This document shows, one piece after another, positions 29,814-39,648 of a DNA stretch of 40,586 nt (within the stretch, counting starts at the first letter, position 1; each line of letters begins with the position of its first letter). Source of the DNA: Actinomycetota bacterium. GTDB lineage: Bacteria; Actinomycetota; Actinomycetes; Nanopelagicales; Nanopelagicaceae. Where the stretch lies: contig JAPLBL010000070.1 of assembly GCA_026392765.1 (NCBI GenBank), forward strand, positions 1-40,586. Direction: 5' to 3'. Under the pieces are notes generated by a model. The model made no database searches and was not told where the DNA came from. It saw only the letters and a list, made by a program, of their open reading frames with translations. Position numbers and translations under genes: made by a program.

Positions 29814-30557
29814 ATGAAGAAGCCACTGCATCCACTCACACTATGGATCAGTGCAATACTCCTTGCAATAGGTGTTGTTGCACTCGAAAACGTATGGATC
29901 GCACTCGCGATCGTGGGTGCAGTGGCTTTTCTTGTCTATGTGCGTCGCGATGGTTCACCTTGGGAGAGAAGTTTCATTCTCTCGCTTCGGATTTGCGCCA
30001 TCATTCTGGCTATTCGCACGATTGTTGGAATTCTGATTGGTGTCCCTATTCCTGGAACCATCCTCTTTAGATTACCCATCCTTGATCTACCTTCATGGAT
30101 GCCCGGTATTCGAATAGGTGGAGCCGTAACCCTCGAGAGATTATCTTCATCTCTTCACGAAGGTGTCATCATCGCAACGATGATTGCTCTCTTTGGAGCT
30201 GCGACATCTCTGACAAGCCCACATAAATTATTGCGTGTCACTCCCTCCTTTATCTATGAAATAGGAATCACGCTAGTGATTGCCACATCGCTCTTCCCAC
30301 AACTTGCCACCAGTGCACGTCGAATTCACACAGCACAGAAGTTGCGTGGAATGGAAAACGTTCATATCCGCTCCATTGCAATCCCATTACTTGAAGAATC
30401 ACTCTCACGGTCATTGCAACTTGCTGCTGCAATGGATGCACGAGGTTATGGAATAAGCCGTAAGCGCTCTCGATATCGCCCTATGCAATGGTTGATGCGC
30501 GATAACGTCATTGTTGTGCTAACTGTTGCCGCATCAGCTGTGATGGTGGCGCGATGA
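29814..30557 (+). CDS. ECF transporter T component (CbiQ family)
   Basis: Multiple TM segments and coupling motif LQLAAAMDARGYG. Start at MKKPLHP, 29814. Confidence 0.88.
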   Translation: MKKPLHPLTLWISAILLAIGVVALENVWIALAIVGAVAFLVYVRRDGSPWERSFILSLRICAIILAIRTIVGILIGVPIPGTILFRLPILDLPSWMPGIRIGGAVTLERLSSSLHEGVIIATMIALFGAATSLTSPHKLLRVTPSFIYEIGITLVIATSLFPQLATSARRIHTAQKLRGMENVHIRSIAIPLLEESLSRSLQLAAAMDARGYGISRKRSRYRPMQWLMRDNVIVVLTVAASAVMVAR

Positions 30558-32158
30558 TTACCTTCTCCAATGTGTCATTGATTTATCCTCACTCCACCAA
30601 GACCATCCTTGAAGATCTCTCTTTTCAGATTCAAGAAGGCGAGATGGTCCTTGTCATGGGTGAGACTGGATCAGGCAAATCATCGCTGCTACGCCTGATA
30701 AATGGACTAGTCCCCCATCACACCGGTGGCATCTTGGCTGGTGATATCTCTGTTGATGGGATTTCAACCCGTAAAGTGAAGCCAGGTTCTCTTGCTCATT
30801 TGGTTGGCATCGTTGGCCAAAATCCTATCAATGGCTTTGTCACAGATATTGTTGAAGAAGAGCTCGCATTTAGCATGGAGGCTCTGAACTTCGCCCCCGA
30901 TGTTATGCGCAAGAGAGTGGAGGAAGTTCTCGATCTTCTCAGTTTGAGTTCTCTGCGCAATCGCTCCATTGCAACCCTCAGCGGTGGTGAACAGCAACGC
31001 GTAGCAATAGGTGCAGCCCTTGTGATGCAGCCCAAAGTTCTTGTTCTTGATGAACCCACAAGCGCACTTGACCCCATAGCAGCAGAGGAAGTTCTCTCAG
31101 TTCTACATCGCCTTGTTCACGACTTGAGCGTCACAGTCATCATTGCAGAGCACCGCTTGGAAAGAGTCATCCAATTTGTTGATCGAATTATCTATATTGA
31201 GGGAGATGGTGAGACATCGATTGGCTCCCCTGATGAAATTCTCAAAAATTCAGAGCTAGTCCCTCCTATTGTGAAACTGGCTCGTGCCCTGAACTTGAGC
31301 GAGATTGGCACAAGCGTTCGTGAAGTAAGGCGAGCTACCGATGAGATTCGAAGTCGCCAATATCGTCTTTCAGATGTTGCACAGAGAGCAGATTCGCCCG
31401 CAATAGAAGTATCTGATGTTTCGCATTCTTATGGTGAGAAGCTCGCACTCAACACAATCACCACCACTATCCATCACGGTGAAATCGTTGCCATCATGGG
31501 GCGCAACGGTGCTGGCAAAAGCACTCTGTTGCACTCCATTGTTGGTTTGCACGCACCTGAAAAAGGAAGAATCTCTATTAACGGCCAAGATCCCACAGAG
31601 CTCACTGGTGCAGCGCGCAGACAAGCGATTGGGTATGTCCCTCAAGAACCTAGCGATCTTCTCTTTGCATCCAGCGTTGAAGAAGAATGTGCTCATGCAG
31701 ATCGTGACAATGAGTTAGTACAGGGATCGACGGCAGCACTTCTCAATCGACTCGTCCCAGGAATCACCACCCAAGCCCATCCCAATGATCTATCTGAAGG
31801 ACAACGTTTGGCACTGGTTCTGAGCATTGTTCTTGCAGCAAACCCTGATGTTTTGGTTCTTGATGAACCCACTCGTGGACTTGATTACCGGGCCAAGGGG
31901 CTCTTTGGTGTGGCTCTCAAAGAGTATGCAACGCAATTTAATAGGCCAGTGCTGCTTGCAACCCACGATGTGGAGCTTGTCGCAGAACTTGCAGATCGAG
32001 TTCTCTTTCTCGCAGAAGGTGACATCATCGCAGATGGCACAACACTGGAAGTTCTTCTCTCATCTCCTGCCTTCGCACCACAAGTAGCAAAGATTATGTC
32101 GCCTAAGCCATGGCTCACTGTCAGCGATGTTGTTCAAGCTTTGGGAGATGTTTCATGA
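30554..32158 (+). CDS. Fused ECF ATPase (A-A' components), two ABC domains
   Basis: Two Walker A (GETGSGKSSLL; GRNGAGKSTLL), two signatures (LSGGEQQ; LSEGQR), two Walker B (VLVLDEPTSALD; VLVLDEPTRGLD). Confidence 0.93.
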   Translation: MITFSNVSLIYPHSTKTILEDLSFQIQEGEMVLVMGETGSGKSSLLRLINGLVPHHTGGILAGDISVDGISTRKVKPGSLAHLVGIVGQNPINGFVTDIVEEELAFSMEALNFAPDVMRKRVEEVLDLLSLSSLRNRSIATLSGGEQQRVAIGAALVMQPKVLVLDEPTSALDPIAAEEVLSVLHRLVHDLSVTVIIAEHRLERVIQFVDRIIYIEGDGETSIGSPDEILKNSELVPPIVKLARALNLSEIGTSVREVRRATDEIRSRQYRLSDVAQRADSPAIEVSDVSHSYGEKLALNTITTTIHHGEIVAIMGRNGAGKSTLLHSIVGLHAPEKGRISINGQDPTELTGAARRQAIGYVPQEPSDLLFASSVEEECAHADRDNELVQGSTAALLNRLVPGITTQAHPNDLSEGQRLALVLSIVLAANPDVLVLDEPTRGLDYRAKGLFGVALKEYATQFNRPVLLATHDVELVAELADRVLFLAEGDIIADGTTLEVLLSSPAFAPQVAKIMSPKPWLTVSDVVQALGDVS

Positions 32159-32949
32159 AGACTGCCGGAATTTTCTCCTTTAAGGGTGCCTCACTCATCG
32201 CACTACTCGCAACAAGTGCAATCAGTGCGCTCGGCTTTCTCTGGCCATTTCTCATCAGTGAGAAACAAGGCCACCCTCAGTGGATCTTCTTGCTAGCAAC
32301 TCCCTGCGCACTCTTGCTTCTGATGATCAGCGTGAGTAATAAGGATCTCGATAGCAAGTCCATCGCTCTTCTTGCAGTGCTCTCTGCGCTCATTGCGGCG
32401 CTGCGCCCTATGGGAACAGGTGCTGTGGGGATTGAACCGATGTGGTTTGTACTTATTTTGGCTGCACGAGTATTTGGCCCATCCTTTGGTTTTCTTCTAG
32501 GAATTATCTCAATGTTTCTCTCTGCAATTCTCACAGGAGGGCTCGGTCCATGGGTTGCATATCAATCATTTGCTGCCGGGTGGATCGGACTTGGAGTCGC
32601 ACTGATTCCAAGAGGGTTGCGAGGCAAAACAGAAATTTTCGCACTCGCGCTCTATGGAGTAGCTGCAGCTGGATTCTTTGGTATCGCCATGGATCTTCAA
32701 TTTTGGCCATGGACACTCGGTTCAGATACTCAACTCTCCTACGTTGCAGGAGCTGCTCTCTCAACGAATTTCTCACACTTTATTTCATACCATTTTCTCT
32801 CAGCTATGGCCTGGGATATTCCGCGAGCAATCTTTACAGCCTCATTAATTGTGATGACTGCTAAGCCAGTTCTTCACACTTTGCGCAGAGCTCACACAAG
32901 AGCTGCCTTTATGACACCGATTGAATTTATCGAACGTGTGAGGGCATAA
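32155..32949 (+). CDS. ECF transporter substrate-specificity (S) component, probably corrinoid-specific
   Basis: Six or more TM helices, GGLGPWVAYQSFAAGWIGLG; last gene of riboswitch-led ECF operon. Start at MKTAGIF, 32155. Confidence 0.85.
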   Translation: MKTAGIFSFKGASLIALLATSAISALGFLWPFLISEKQGHPQWIFLLATPCALLLLMISVSNKDLDSKSIALLAVLSALIAALRPMGTGAVGIEPMWFVLILAARVFGPSFGFLLGIISMFLSAILTGGLGPWVAYQSFAAGWIGLGVALIPRGLRGKTEIFALALYGVAAAGFFGIAMDLQFWPWTLGSDTQLSYVAGAALSTNFSHFISYHFLSAMAWDIPRAIFTASLIVMTAKPVLHTLRRAHTRAAFMTPIEFIERVRA

Positions 32950-34015
32950 AGGGCAGAGCGCTGATTGTGGCTGAGGATTGCCGGCCTCGAACATCAATGG
33001 TGACAACATCCCCAATCGCATAGGCAGGATCAATCAGCGCAAGTGCAATTCCCACTTTCAGAGACGGTGAGAAAGTTCCACTTGTGACGATGCCGATCTC
33101 TGTGCCTTCAGAATCTTTGATGGCCATTCCTGCACGAGGAATTCCACGGTCATTAGATTGCAGCGCTTTCAAGGTGCGAACCACTCCCTCTTCACGCTGA
33201 GATTGCAAAACTTGTGAGCCGCGGAAAGATTCCTTCTTCCAACCAATGGCCCATCCCGCACTTGCCTGTACTGGAGAAATTTCAAGGGAGAGTTCATGGC
33301 CATGAAGCGGGTAGCCCATCTCAGTGCGCAGAGTGTCACGCGCACCAAGGCCGCAGATTGCTCCATCAAAAGGCTTCATCGCTGCAACCAGTGCATCCCA
33401 CACAACTGATGCATCTTTCCAAGATGGAACTAACTCATATCCATGTTCACCGGTATATCCGGTGCGGCAGAGAATCACATCGCATCCTGCGATAGTCACA
33501 TGTGCAAATGCCATGTAATCCATTGTGGGGTTGATACCAAGGCTCTTCACGACATCGACAGCACGTGGTCCTTGCAGCGCAATTACAGCAAATTTCTCGT
33601 GGAGGTTGGTCACAGTGATTGAGGCTGGCGCGCTCTCACTCAGCACTCGCACCACATCTGTCGTATTCGATGCATTAGGGATTAGGAAGAAATCTGAATC
33701 CGAATTGCGATAGGCAATCAGATCATCGATGACGCCACCATCCGGGTTGCAGAGCAAGGTGTATTGCGCCTTGCTATCTACGATGCGAGTTAAATCATTG
33801 GTAAACATGGAATTGAGAAACTCCAGTGCACCTTCACCTTTTACGCTGGCTTTCCCGAGGTGAGAGACATCAAAGAGGCCCACTCGTTCACGAACAGCGG
33901 AGTGTTCAGCCAGAACTCCAGCTCCTGGATACTCAATAGGCATCAGCCAGCCGCCAAAATCGGCCATCTTCGCCTGAAGGTCGAGATGTTTCTGATGCAA
34001 AGGTGAGTTTTTCAC
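32927..34015 (-). CDS. gcvT: Glycine cleavage system T protein (aminomethyltransferase)
   Basis: FGGWLMPIEYPGAGVLAEHSAVRERVGLFDVSHLGK, GYTGEHGYEL, GLGARDTLRTEMGYPLHGHEL; GTG start. Confidence 0.95.
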   Translation of the reverse strand: MKNSPLHQKHLDLQAKMADFGGWLMPIEYPGAGVLAEHSAVRERVGLFDVSHLGKASVKGEGALEFLNSMFTNDLTRIVDSKAQYTLLCNPDGGVIDDLIAYRNSDSDFFLIPNASNTTDVVRVLSESAPASITVTNLHEKFAVIALQGPRAVDVVKSLGINPTMDYMAFAHVTIAGCDVILCRTGYTGEHGYELVPSWKDASVVWDALVAAMKPFDGAICGLGARDTLRTEMGYPLHGHELSLEISPVQASAGWAIGWKKESFRGSQVLQSQREEGVVRTLKALQSNDRGIPRAGMAIKDSEGTEIGIVTSGTFSPSLKVGIALALIDPAYAIGDVVTIDVRGRQSSATISALPFMPSHVR

Positions 34016-34021
34016 AACGAC

Positions 34022-34027
34022 AACTTA
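34022..34027 (-). promoter_or_regulatory. Putative -10 element TAAGTT, 6 nt before gcvT GTG
   Basis: Minus strand TAAGTT-gtcgtt-GTG(34015). Confidence 0.5.
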
Positions 34028-34083
34028 CACTTACGACCTCGCATCTGCTGAGTAACGGCGGAGTGATATCTAGAGGAGTCTCC

Positions 34084-35598
34084 ATGACCACGATCCGCCT
34101 TTCAGACGGAATTGTTAAAGATGATGTCTTAGTCGTTGGTTTGGCATCTAAGAACTCCAAGTCCTCTAAGGCTGGAGCCACTTCACTCCAGATTGAATGC
34201 GGCGATCTCGCCCTCGACACCAAAGTGCTGATGCAGGCACTTGCTGATTTAGGGGCGACTGGAAAAGCAGATGAAGTCATAAAAGTTCCTGGCACTTCCA
34301 CGCGACTCATTGTCTTCACAGGCCTAGGAACTGCCAGTGCCAGCTATGACCACGAAGTACTTCGCCGTGCGGCAGGTGCTGCAGCGCGCGCTCTCGCGGG
34401 AAACTCCAGCGCAACATTCTCACTCCCAGCTAAATCCTTATCCGGAATTAGAGGCGTTGCTGAAGGCGCCGCCCTTGGCTCATATCTCTTTGATCAATTT
34501 AGAGGTTCTACAAAGAGCGGCCAGAAGTCACCTTTGAAATCCATTACGGTCCACACAGATTTAGCTTCACAAGCAAGTGCGAAGTCAGCTGCGAAGTCAG
34601 CAGAGATTATTGGAACTTACACAAACCTTGTGCGCGATCTGATCAATACTCCCCCAAGCCACTTAACTCCAGAGACTTTCTGTAAAGCCATTAACGATGC
34701 AGTGAAGAAGGCAGGAGGCGCAGCAACTGGCTTGAAGGTTTCTGTCATGACAGATGCTCAATTAAAGTCAAAGGGTTATGGCGGAATCATCGGAGTAGGT
34801 CAGGGTTCTGTTAATCCCCCACGTCTTTTGAACATCTCATACACACCCAAGGGTGCAAAGGCGAAGAAGAAATATGCCTTTGTTGGTAAGGGAATCACAT
34901 TTGATTCTGGCGGTCTTGCACTCAAGCCTGCTAAAGGCATGGAAGCAATGAAGTCAGATATGAGTGGTGCTGCAGCTGTCTGTGCTGCAACTATTGCAAT
35001 CGCCCTTCTTAAACTTCCTGTTGCAATCGAGACTTGGGCACCACTCGCAGAAAATATGATCAGCGATACTGCAACACGTCCTAGTGATGTCATCACTATC
35101 TATGGCGGTAAGACTGTTGAAGTTCTCAATCCTGATGCGGAAGGTCGCCTCGTTCTTGCTGATGCAATTGTGCGAGCACAGGAGACGAAAGATCTCGACG
35201 GAATCATCGATGTCGCAACGCTGACTGGTGCTCAAGTTGTTGCACTCGGAACTCGCACGAGCGCTGTGATGACAAATAATGAAGGATTCTCATCTCACTT
35301 TATGGATGTGACGAAGGAGACAGGTGAAGCTTTCTGGCCAATGCCACTGCCTGTTGAATTACGAGCCTCCCTTGATTCACCGGTTGCAGATCTTGCGAAT
35401 ATCGGAGAACGCATGGGCGGAATGCTCGTTGCTGGCTTATTCCTGAAGGATTTCGTCGCAGATGAACTCCCATGGCTTCACCTTGATATCGCAGGTCCTG
35501 CCTATAACGAGAGCGCGCCCCATGGTTACACCCCAGTCGGTGGAACAGGAATCGCTCTTCGCTCCCTGGTGCAGCTGGCTATCTCTGCCAGCTCTTAG
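34084..35598 (+). CDS. pepA: Leucyl aminopeptidase (M17)
   Basis: GKGITFDSGGLALKPAKGMEAMKSDMSGAAAV and NPDAEGRLVLADAI; GAGGAG SD before MTTIRLSDG. Confidence 0.95.
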   Translation: MTTIRLSDGIVKDDVLVVGLASKNSKSSKAGATSLQIECGDLALDTKVLMQALADLGATGKADEVIKVPGTSTRLIVFTGLGTASASYDHEVLRRAAGAAARALAGNSSATFSLPAKSLSGIRGVAEGAALGSYLFDQFRGSTKSGQKSPLKSITVHTDLASQASAKSAAKSAEIIGTYTNLVRDLINTPPSHLTPETFCKAINDAVKKAGGAATGLKVSVMTDAQLKSKGYGGIIGVGQGSVNPPRLLNISYTPKGAKAKKKYAFVGKGITFDSGGLALKPAKGMEAMKSDMSGAAAVCAATIAIALLKLPVAIETWAPLAENMISDTATRPSDVITIYGGKTVEVLNPDAEGRLVLADAIVRAQETKDLDGIIDVATLTGAQVVALGTRTSAVMTNNEGFSSHFMDVTKETGEAFWPMPLPVELRASLDSPVADLANIGERMGGMLVAGLFLKDFVADELPWLHLDIAGPAYNESAPHGYTPVGGTGIALRSLVQLAISASS

Positions 35599-35667
35599 AA
35601 GCGCGTTATGCATTCGCCTGCCTAGGCTGGCAAGATAGGGTCGTTGGGCTTAAAGAGGAGTGTGTCG

Positions 35668-37035
35668 GTGGCAAATTTTGATCTCGTAGTTCTCGGTGGC
35701 GGTAGTGGCGGCTACGCCGCAGCCCTTCGCGCATCCCAACTCGGATTGACCGTAGCGCTCATCGAGAAAGATAAGGTCGGCGGAACATGCCTACACCGCG
35801 GATGTATTCCCACAAAAGCCCTGCTCCATGCTGGTGAAGTTGCAGATAGTGCACGCGACTCATCCCACTTCGGAGTAAACGCCACTTTTAACTCTATCGA
35901 TATGGCTGGCGTGAATTCCTATAAGGATGGCGTTATCGCAGGCCTTCATAAAGGTTTGCAAGGTCTGGTTAAGTCTCGAAACATTACCTACGTCGAAGGC
36001 ACCGGGCGACTCGTCTCCAATAACACCGTTGATGTGAATGGCACTGCCTATGTTGGTAAGAACATTGTTCTCGCAACTGGTTCCTATGCCCGCACATTGC
36101 CCGGATTAGATATCGACGGAGATCGCGTTATTACATCCGATCACGGTACTTCTCTGAACTACGTTCCAAAGAGCGTCATCGTTCTTGGCGGTGGAGTCAT
36201 TGGATGTGAATTCGCATCTGTTTGGAAATCATTCGGTTCAGAGGTCACCATTATTGAAGGCCTGCCACATCTGATCGCCCTTGAAGATGAATCTTCTAGC
36301 AAGTTACTTGAGCGTGCTTATCGCAAGCGCGGAATCAATTTTGAATTAGGTGTTCGCTTTAAATCTCACAAAGTTGATAAGAAGGGCGTCACCGTCACTC
36401 TCGAAGATGGCCGTGAATTCACAGCCGATCTCCTCCTTGTCTCTGTGGGCCGTGGTCCTGTTACAGATGGCGTTGGCTACCAAGAACTGGGTATCACGAT
36501 GGATCGTGGATACATCACTGTTGATGACCATTGCCGCACCAATATCCCTGGCATCTTCGCAGTAGGAGACATCATCCCTACTCTGCAGCTAGCTCACGTT
36601 GGATTCCAAGAAGGAATTCTTGTTGCAGAGACAATTGCAGGTCTTAATCCTCGTCCAATCAATTACGACGGAGTTCCACGCGTTACCTATTCAGAGCCAG
36701 AAGTTGCATCGATGGGGCTCTCAACCAAGGTTGCAAAAGAGCGTGGTTATGACGTTGTTGAAGTTGATTACAACCTTGCAGGTAATGGCAAGGCTCAGAT
36801 TCTTAAGACTGCGGGATCAATCAAGCTTGTTGCACAGAAGAATGGTCCCGTCCTTGGAATTCACATGGTTGGTTCTCGCGTGGGTGAATTAGTTTCCGAA
36901 GCACAATTGATCTTTAACTGGGAGGCATCAGCAGATGATGTTGCACCTCTCCTTCATGCACACCCAACACTGTCTGAGGCAATGGGCGAAGCTCATATGG
37001 CTCTTGCAGGCAAACCACTTCACTCGCACGGTTAA
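35668..37035 (+). CDS. lpdA: Dihydrolipoyl dehydrogenase (E3)
   Basis: GGGSGGYAAALRASQLG, GGTCLHRGCIPTKALLHAGE, C-terminal HAHPTLSEAMGEA; GTG start with AGAGGAG SD. Confidence 0.95.
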   Translation: MANFDLVVLGGGSGGYAAALRASQLGLTVALIEKDKVGGTCLHRGCIPTKALLHAGEVADSARDSSHFGVNATFNSIDMAGVNSYKDGVIAGLHKGLQGLVKSRNITYVEGTGRLVSNNTVDVNGTAYVGKNIVLATGSYARTLPGLDIDGDRVITSDHGTSLNYVPKSVIVLGGGVIGCEFASVWKSFGSEVTIIEGLPHLIALEDESSSKLLERAYRKRGINFELGVRFKSHKVDKKGVTVTLEDGREFTADLLLVSVGRGPVTDGVGYQELGITMDRGYITVDDHCRTNIPGIFAVGDIIPTLQLAHVGFQEGILVAETIAGLNPRPINYDGVPRVTYSEPEVASMGLSTKVAKERGYDVVEVDYNLAGNGKAQILKTAGSIKLVAQKNGPVLGIHMVGSRVGELVSEAQLIFNWEASADDVAPLLHAHPTLSEAMGEAHMALAGKPLHSHG

Positions 37036-37054
37036 GTAAGAGGAGAAAATAGCG

Positions 37055-38752
37055 ATGTCATTCTCGGTCACAATGCCAGCTCTCGGTGAGAGCGTCAGTG
37101 AAGGAACAGTTACTCGTTGGCTCAAGAACGAAGGCGACATGGTCGCTGTCGATGAACCACTCCTTGAAGTTTCAACCGACAAAGTCGATACAGAGATCCC
37201 TTCTCCTGTTGCAGGAATCCTTACAAAAATTGTTGTTGGCGTTGACCAGACAGTTGCAGTCGGCGCAGAACTTGCAGTGATTGCAGATAGCGCAGGCGCT
37301 TCAGCTCCAGCACCCGTTGCAGCTCCTGCTGCGCCTGTTGCAGCACCCGTTATTGCAGCACCAGTAGCTGCACCCGTTGCCCCAACTCCCCCACCTGCAG
37401 CACCAGTGGCTGCACCTGCAGCATCCGGTGGTGGAACAGTCATTACAATGCCGGCACTCGGTGAATCTGTCAGTGAAGGAACTGTTACACGTTGGCTTAA
37501 GAACGTTGGCGATTCTGTAGCAGTAGATGAAGCACTCCTTGAAGTTTCAACAGATAAGGTCGATACAGAGATTCCTTCCCCCGTTGCCGGAACACTTCTT
37601 GCAATCGATGTTGCAGTTGATACAACTGTTGCAGTCGGCGCCCGTCTTGGACTTATCGGTGTTTCAGGATCTGCACCTGTTGCCACCACACCACCACCTG
37701 CACCAGCTCCTGTTGCAGTTGCACCTGTTGCACCAACTCCAGCACCCGTTGCAGCTCCTGTTGTCGTTGCACCCATTGCGCCAACACCAGCAGCTCCTGC
37801 AGCTGCGTTGGCACAACCACAAGATGCTTATGTCACTCCTATTGTCAGAAAACTTGCTAATGATCTCGGAGTAAATCTGGCATCCGTGCGCGGAACAGGA
37901 ATTGGCGGTCGTATTCGTAAGGAAGATGTTGAAGCTGCAGCTCCTCGATCTGTAGTCACACCTGTTGCATCAGCTCCTGCAGCTGCGGTGGCATCAACTC
38001 CATCAGCACCACGTCCAGCTGCAGTTGCATCACCGCTTCGTGGAACGACAGTGACAATGTCACGACTTCGCAAAGTTATTGCAGCTCGCATGGTCGAATC
38101 CCTTCAGGTCTCAGCGCAGCTGACAACAGTCATTGAAGTAGATGTCACAAAGATTGCGCGTCTGCGCGATCGCTCCAAGCCAACATTTGAAGCCCGTGAA
38201 GGCGTCAAGCTCTCATTCCTTCCATTCTTTGCAGTAGCTGTCTGTGAAGCACTTAAGCAGCACCCAGTTCTTAACTCATCTGTCGAAGGTGATCAGATCA
38301 TCTATCACGGCGCAGAGCACCTCGGTATTGCAGTTGATACTGAGCGCGGTCTCTTAGTTCCCGTCATTCATAACGCTGGTGATTTGAACATGGGCGGGGT
38401 TGCTCGCAAGATTGCAGATCTTGCAGCTCGCACACGCGATAACAAGGTAACTCCTGATGAGCTCGGTGGTGGAACATTTACTCTCACCAATACAGGCTCA
38501 CGTGGTGCTCTCTTTGATACACCAATCATTAATCAGCCACAGGTTGCAATCCTTGGACTCGGCGCAGTTGTGAAGCGTCCAATGGTTGTGAAGGGTGAAG
38601 ATGGTGGCGAGACAATTGCTATCCGCTCCATGGTCTATCTCGGTCTCTCCTACGATCACCGCGTTGTCGATGGCGCAGATGCAGCACGCTTCTTAGTTAC
38701 TCTGAAAGAGCGCCTTGAAGGTGGAGCATTCGAATCTGATTTGGGTCTCTAA
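37055..38752 (+). CDS. 2-oxoacid dehydrogenase E2 (dihydrolipoyl acyltransferase) with two lipoyl domains
   Basis: Two [12 protein letters not shown] lipoyl motifs, Ala/Pro linkers, E3-binding [29 protein letters not shown], catalytic [24 protein letters not shown]. Confidence 0.93.
   Translation: MSFSVTMPALGESVSEGTVTRWLKNEGDMVAVDEPLLEVSTDKVDTEIPSPVAGILTKIVVGVDQTVAVGAELAVIADSAGASAPAPVAAPAAPVAAPVIAAPVAAPVAPTPPPAAPVAAPAASGGGTVITMPALGESVSEGTVTRWLKNVGDSVAVDEALLEVSTDKVDTEIPSPVAGTLLAIDVAVDTTVAVGARLGLIGVSGSAPVATTPPPAPAPVAVAPVAPTPAPVAAPVVVAPIAPTPAAPAAALAQPQDAYVTPIVRKLANDLGVNLASVRGTGIGGRIRKEDVEAAAPRSVVTPVASAPAAAVASTPSAPRPAAVASPLRGTTVTMSRLRKVIAARMVESLQVSAQLTTVIEVDVTKIARLRDRSKPTFEAREGVKLSFLPFFAVAVCEALKQHPVLNSSVEGDQIIYHGAEHLGIAVDTERGLLVPVIHNAGDLNMGGVARKIADLAARTRDNKVTPDELGGGTFTLTNTGSRGALFDTPIINQPQVAILGLGAVVKRPMVVKGEDGGETIAIRSMVYLGLSYDHRVVDGADAARFLVTLKERLEGGAFESDLGL
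37061..37615 (+). repeat. Internal tandem duplication of lipoyl domain within E2 gene
   Basis: Copies at about 37070-37280 and 37445-37655 encode near-identical [46 protein letters not shown]. Confidence 0.85.
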
Positions 38753-38757
38753 CCTTT

Positions 38758-39648
38758 ATGTCAGTCCCACAACGCATCGCAATCACTGGCGCATCAGGAC
38801 TCATTGGCACAGCACTCGTTGGCCATCTCAAAAGTGAAGGCCACACTGTCCAGCGCTTTGTGCGCCGCCCTGTTGTTGCACCTGATGAAATTCAGTGGGA
38901 TCCAAAGACTGGTTATGTTGATTTCGAAGCACTTCGAGGTGTCGATGCAATCATCCACTTAGCAGGAGTCGGTGTCGGCGATAAGCGCTGGAGCAAGAAG
39001 TACAAGTCAGAGATTCTCAATTCACGTCTTCTTGGAACAACAGCTATCGCACACGCAGTCAATGAAGTTAAGCCACAGGTATTTATCTCAGCAAGTGCCA
39101 TCGGCTGGTATGGAGAATCCGGTAATCGCGCTGTTGTGGAATCAGATCGCGTCGGAGATGATTTTCTTGCCGCGGTCTGCCGCGAATGGGAAGGCGCTGC
39201 AGACCTCGTCACAGATGTTCGCACAGTCAAAATTCGCACGGGCTTAGTTCTAGATCCCACAGGCGGCGCACTAGGAAGAATGCTTCCACTCTTTAGATTT
39301 GGCCTTGGCGGCAAGCTCGGTAACGGTAAGCAATGGTGGTCATGGATTACTTTGCATGATGTTATTCGCGCAATAACTTTCTTACTTGAAAATAGGATTT
39401 CAGGTCCGGTAAATCTCACATCCCCTAATCCTGTAACTAATCAGGAGTTCACATCAGCACTTGCTCGAGCAATGCATCGTCCAGCGCTCTTTCCGGCTCC
39501 TGCCATTGCACTCAAGATTGCTCTCGGTGGCTTCTCATCTGAAATCTTGGGAAGTAAGAAGGTAGTGCCACAGGCGCTCACTGATGCTGGCTTCACATGG
39601 GATTACCCACACATCACAAACGCACTTACCGCCTTAATTCAGGAGTAG
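38758..39648 (+). CDS. TIGR01777-family epimerase (SDR, YfcH-like)
   Basis: ITGASGLIGTALVGHL, VFISASAIGWYGE, WSWITLHDVIRAI, PNPVTNQEFTSALA. Confidence 0.92.
   Translation: MSVPQRIAITGASGLIGTALVGHLKSEGHTVQRFVRRPVVAPDEIQWDPKTGYVDFEALRGVDAIIHLAGVGVGDKRWSKKYKSEILNSRLLGTTAIAHAVNEVKPQVFISASAIGWYGESGNRAVVESDRVGDDFLAAVCREWEGAADLVTDVRTVKIRTGLVLDPTGGALGRMLPLFRFGLGGKLGNGKQWWSWITLHDVIRAITFLLENRISGPVNLTSPNPVTNQEFTSALARAMHRPALFPAPAIALKIALGGFSSEILGSKKVVPQALTDAGFTWDYPHITNALTALIQE

Noticed and set aside
37290-37440. Repetitive gcagctcctg/gcacccgttg tract as a possible regulatory DNA repeat
   Set aside because: Explained by the Ala-Pro-Val codon-repetitive flexible linker between E2 lipoyl domains.
36928-37776. 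Minus-strand 282-aa ORF rich in Gly/Ala/Thr ([18 protein letters not shown]...)
   Set aside because: Antisense of the Ala/Pro/Val linkers and lipoyl domains of the E2 gene; low-complexity artefact with no independent support.
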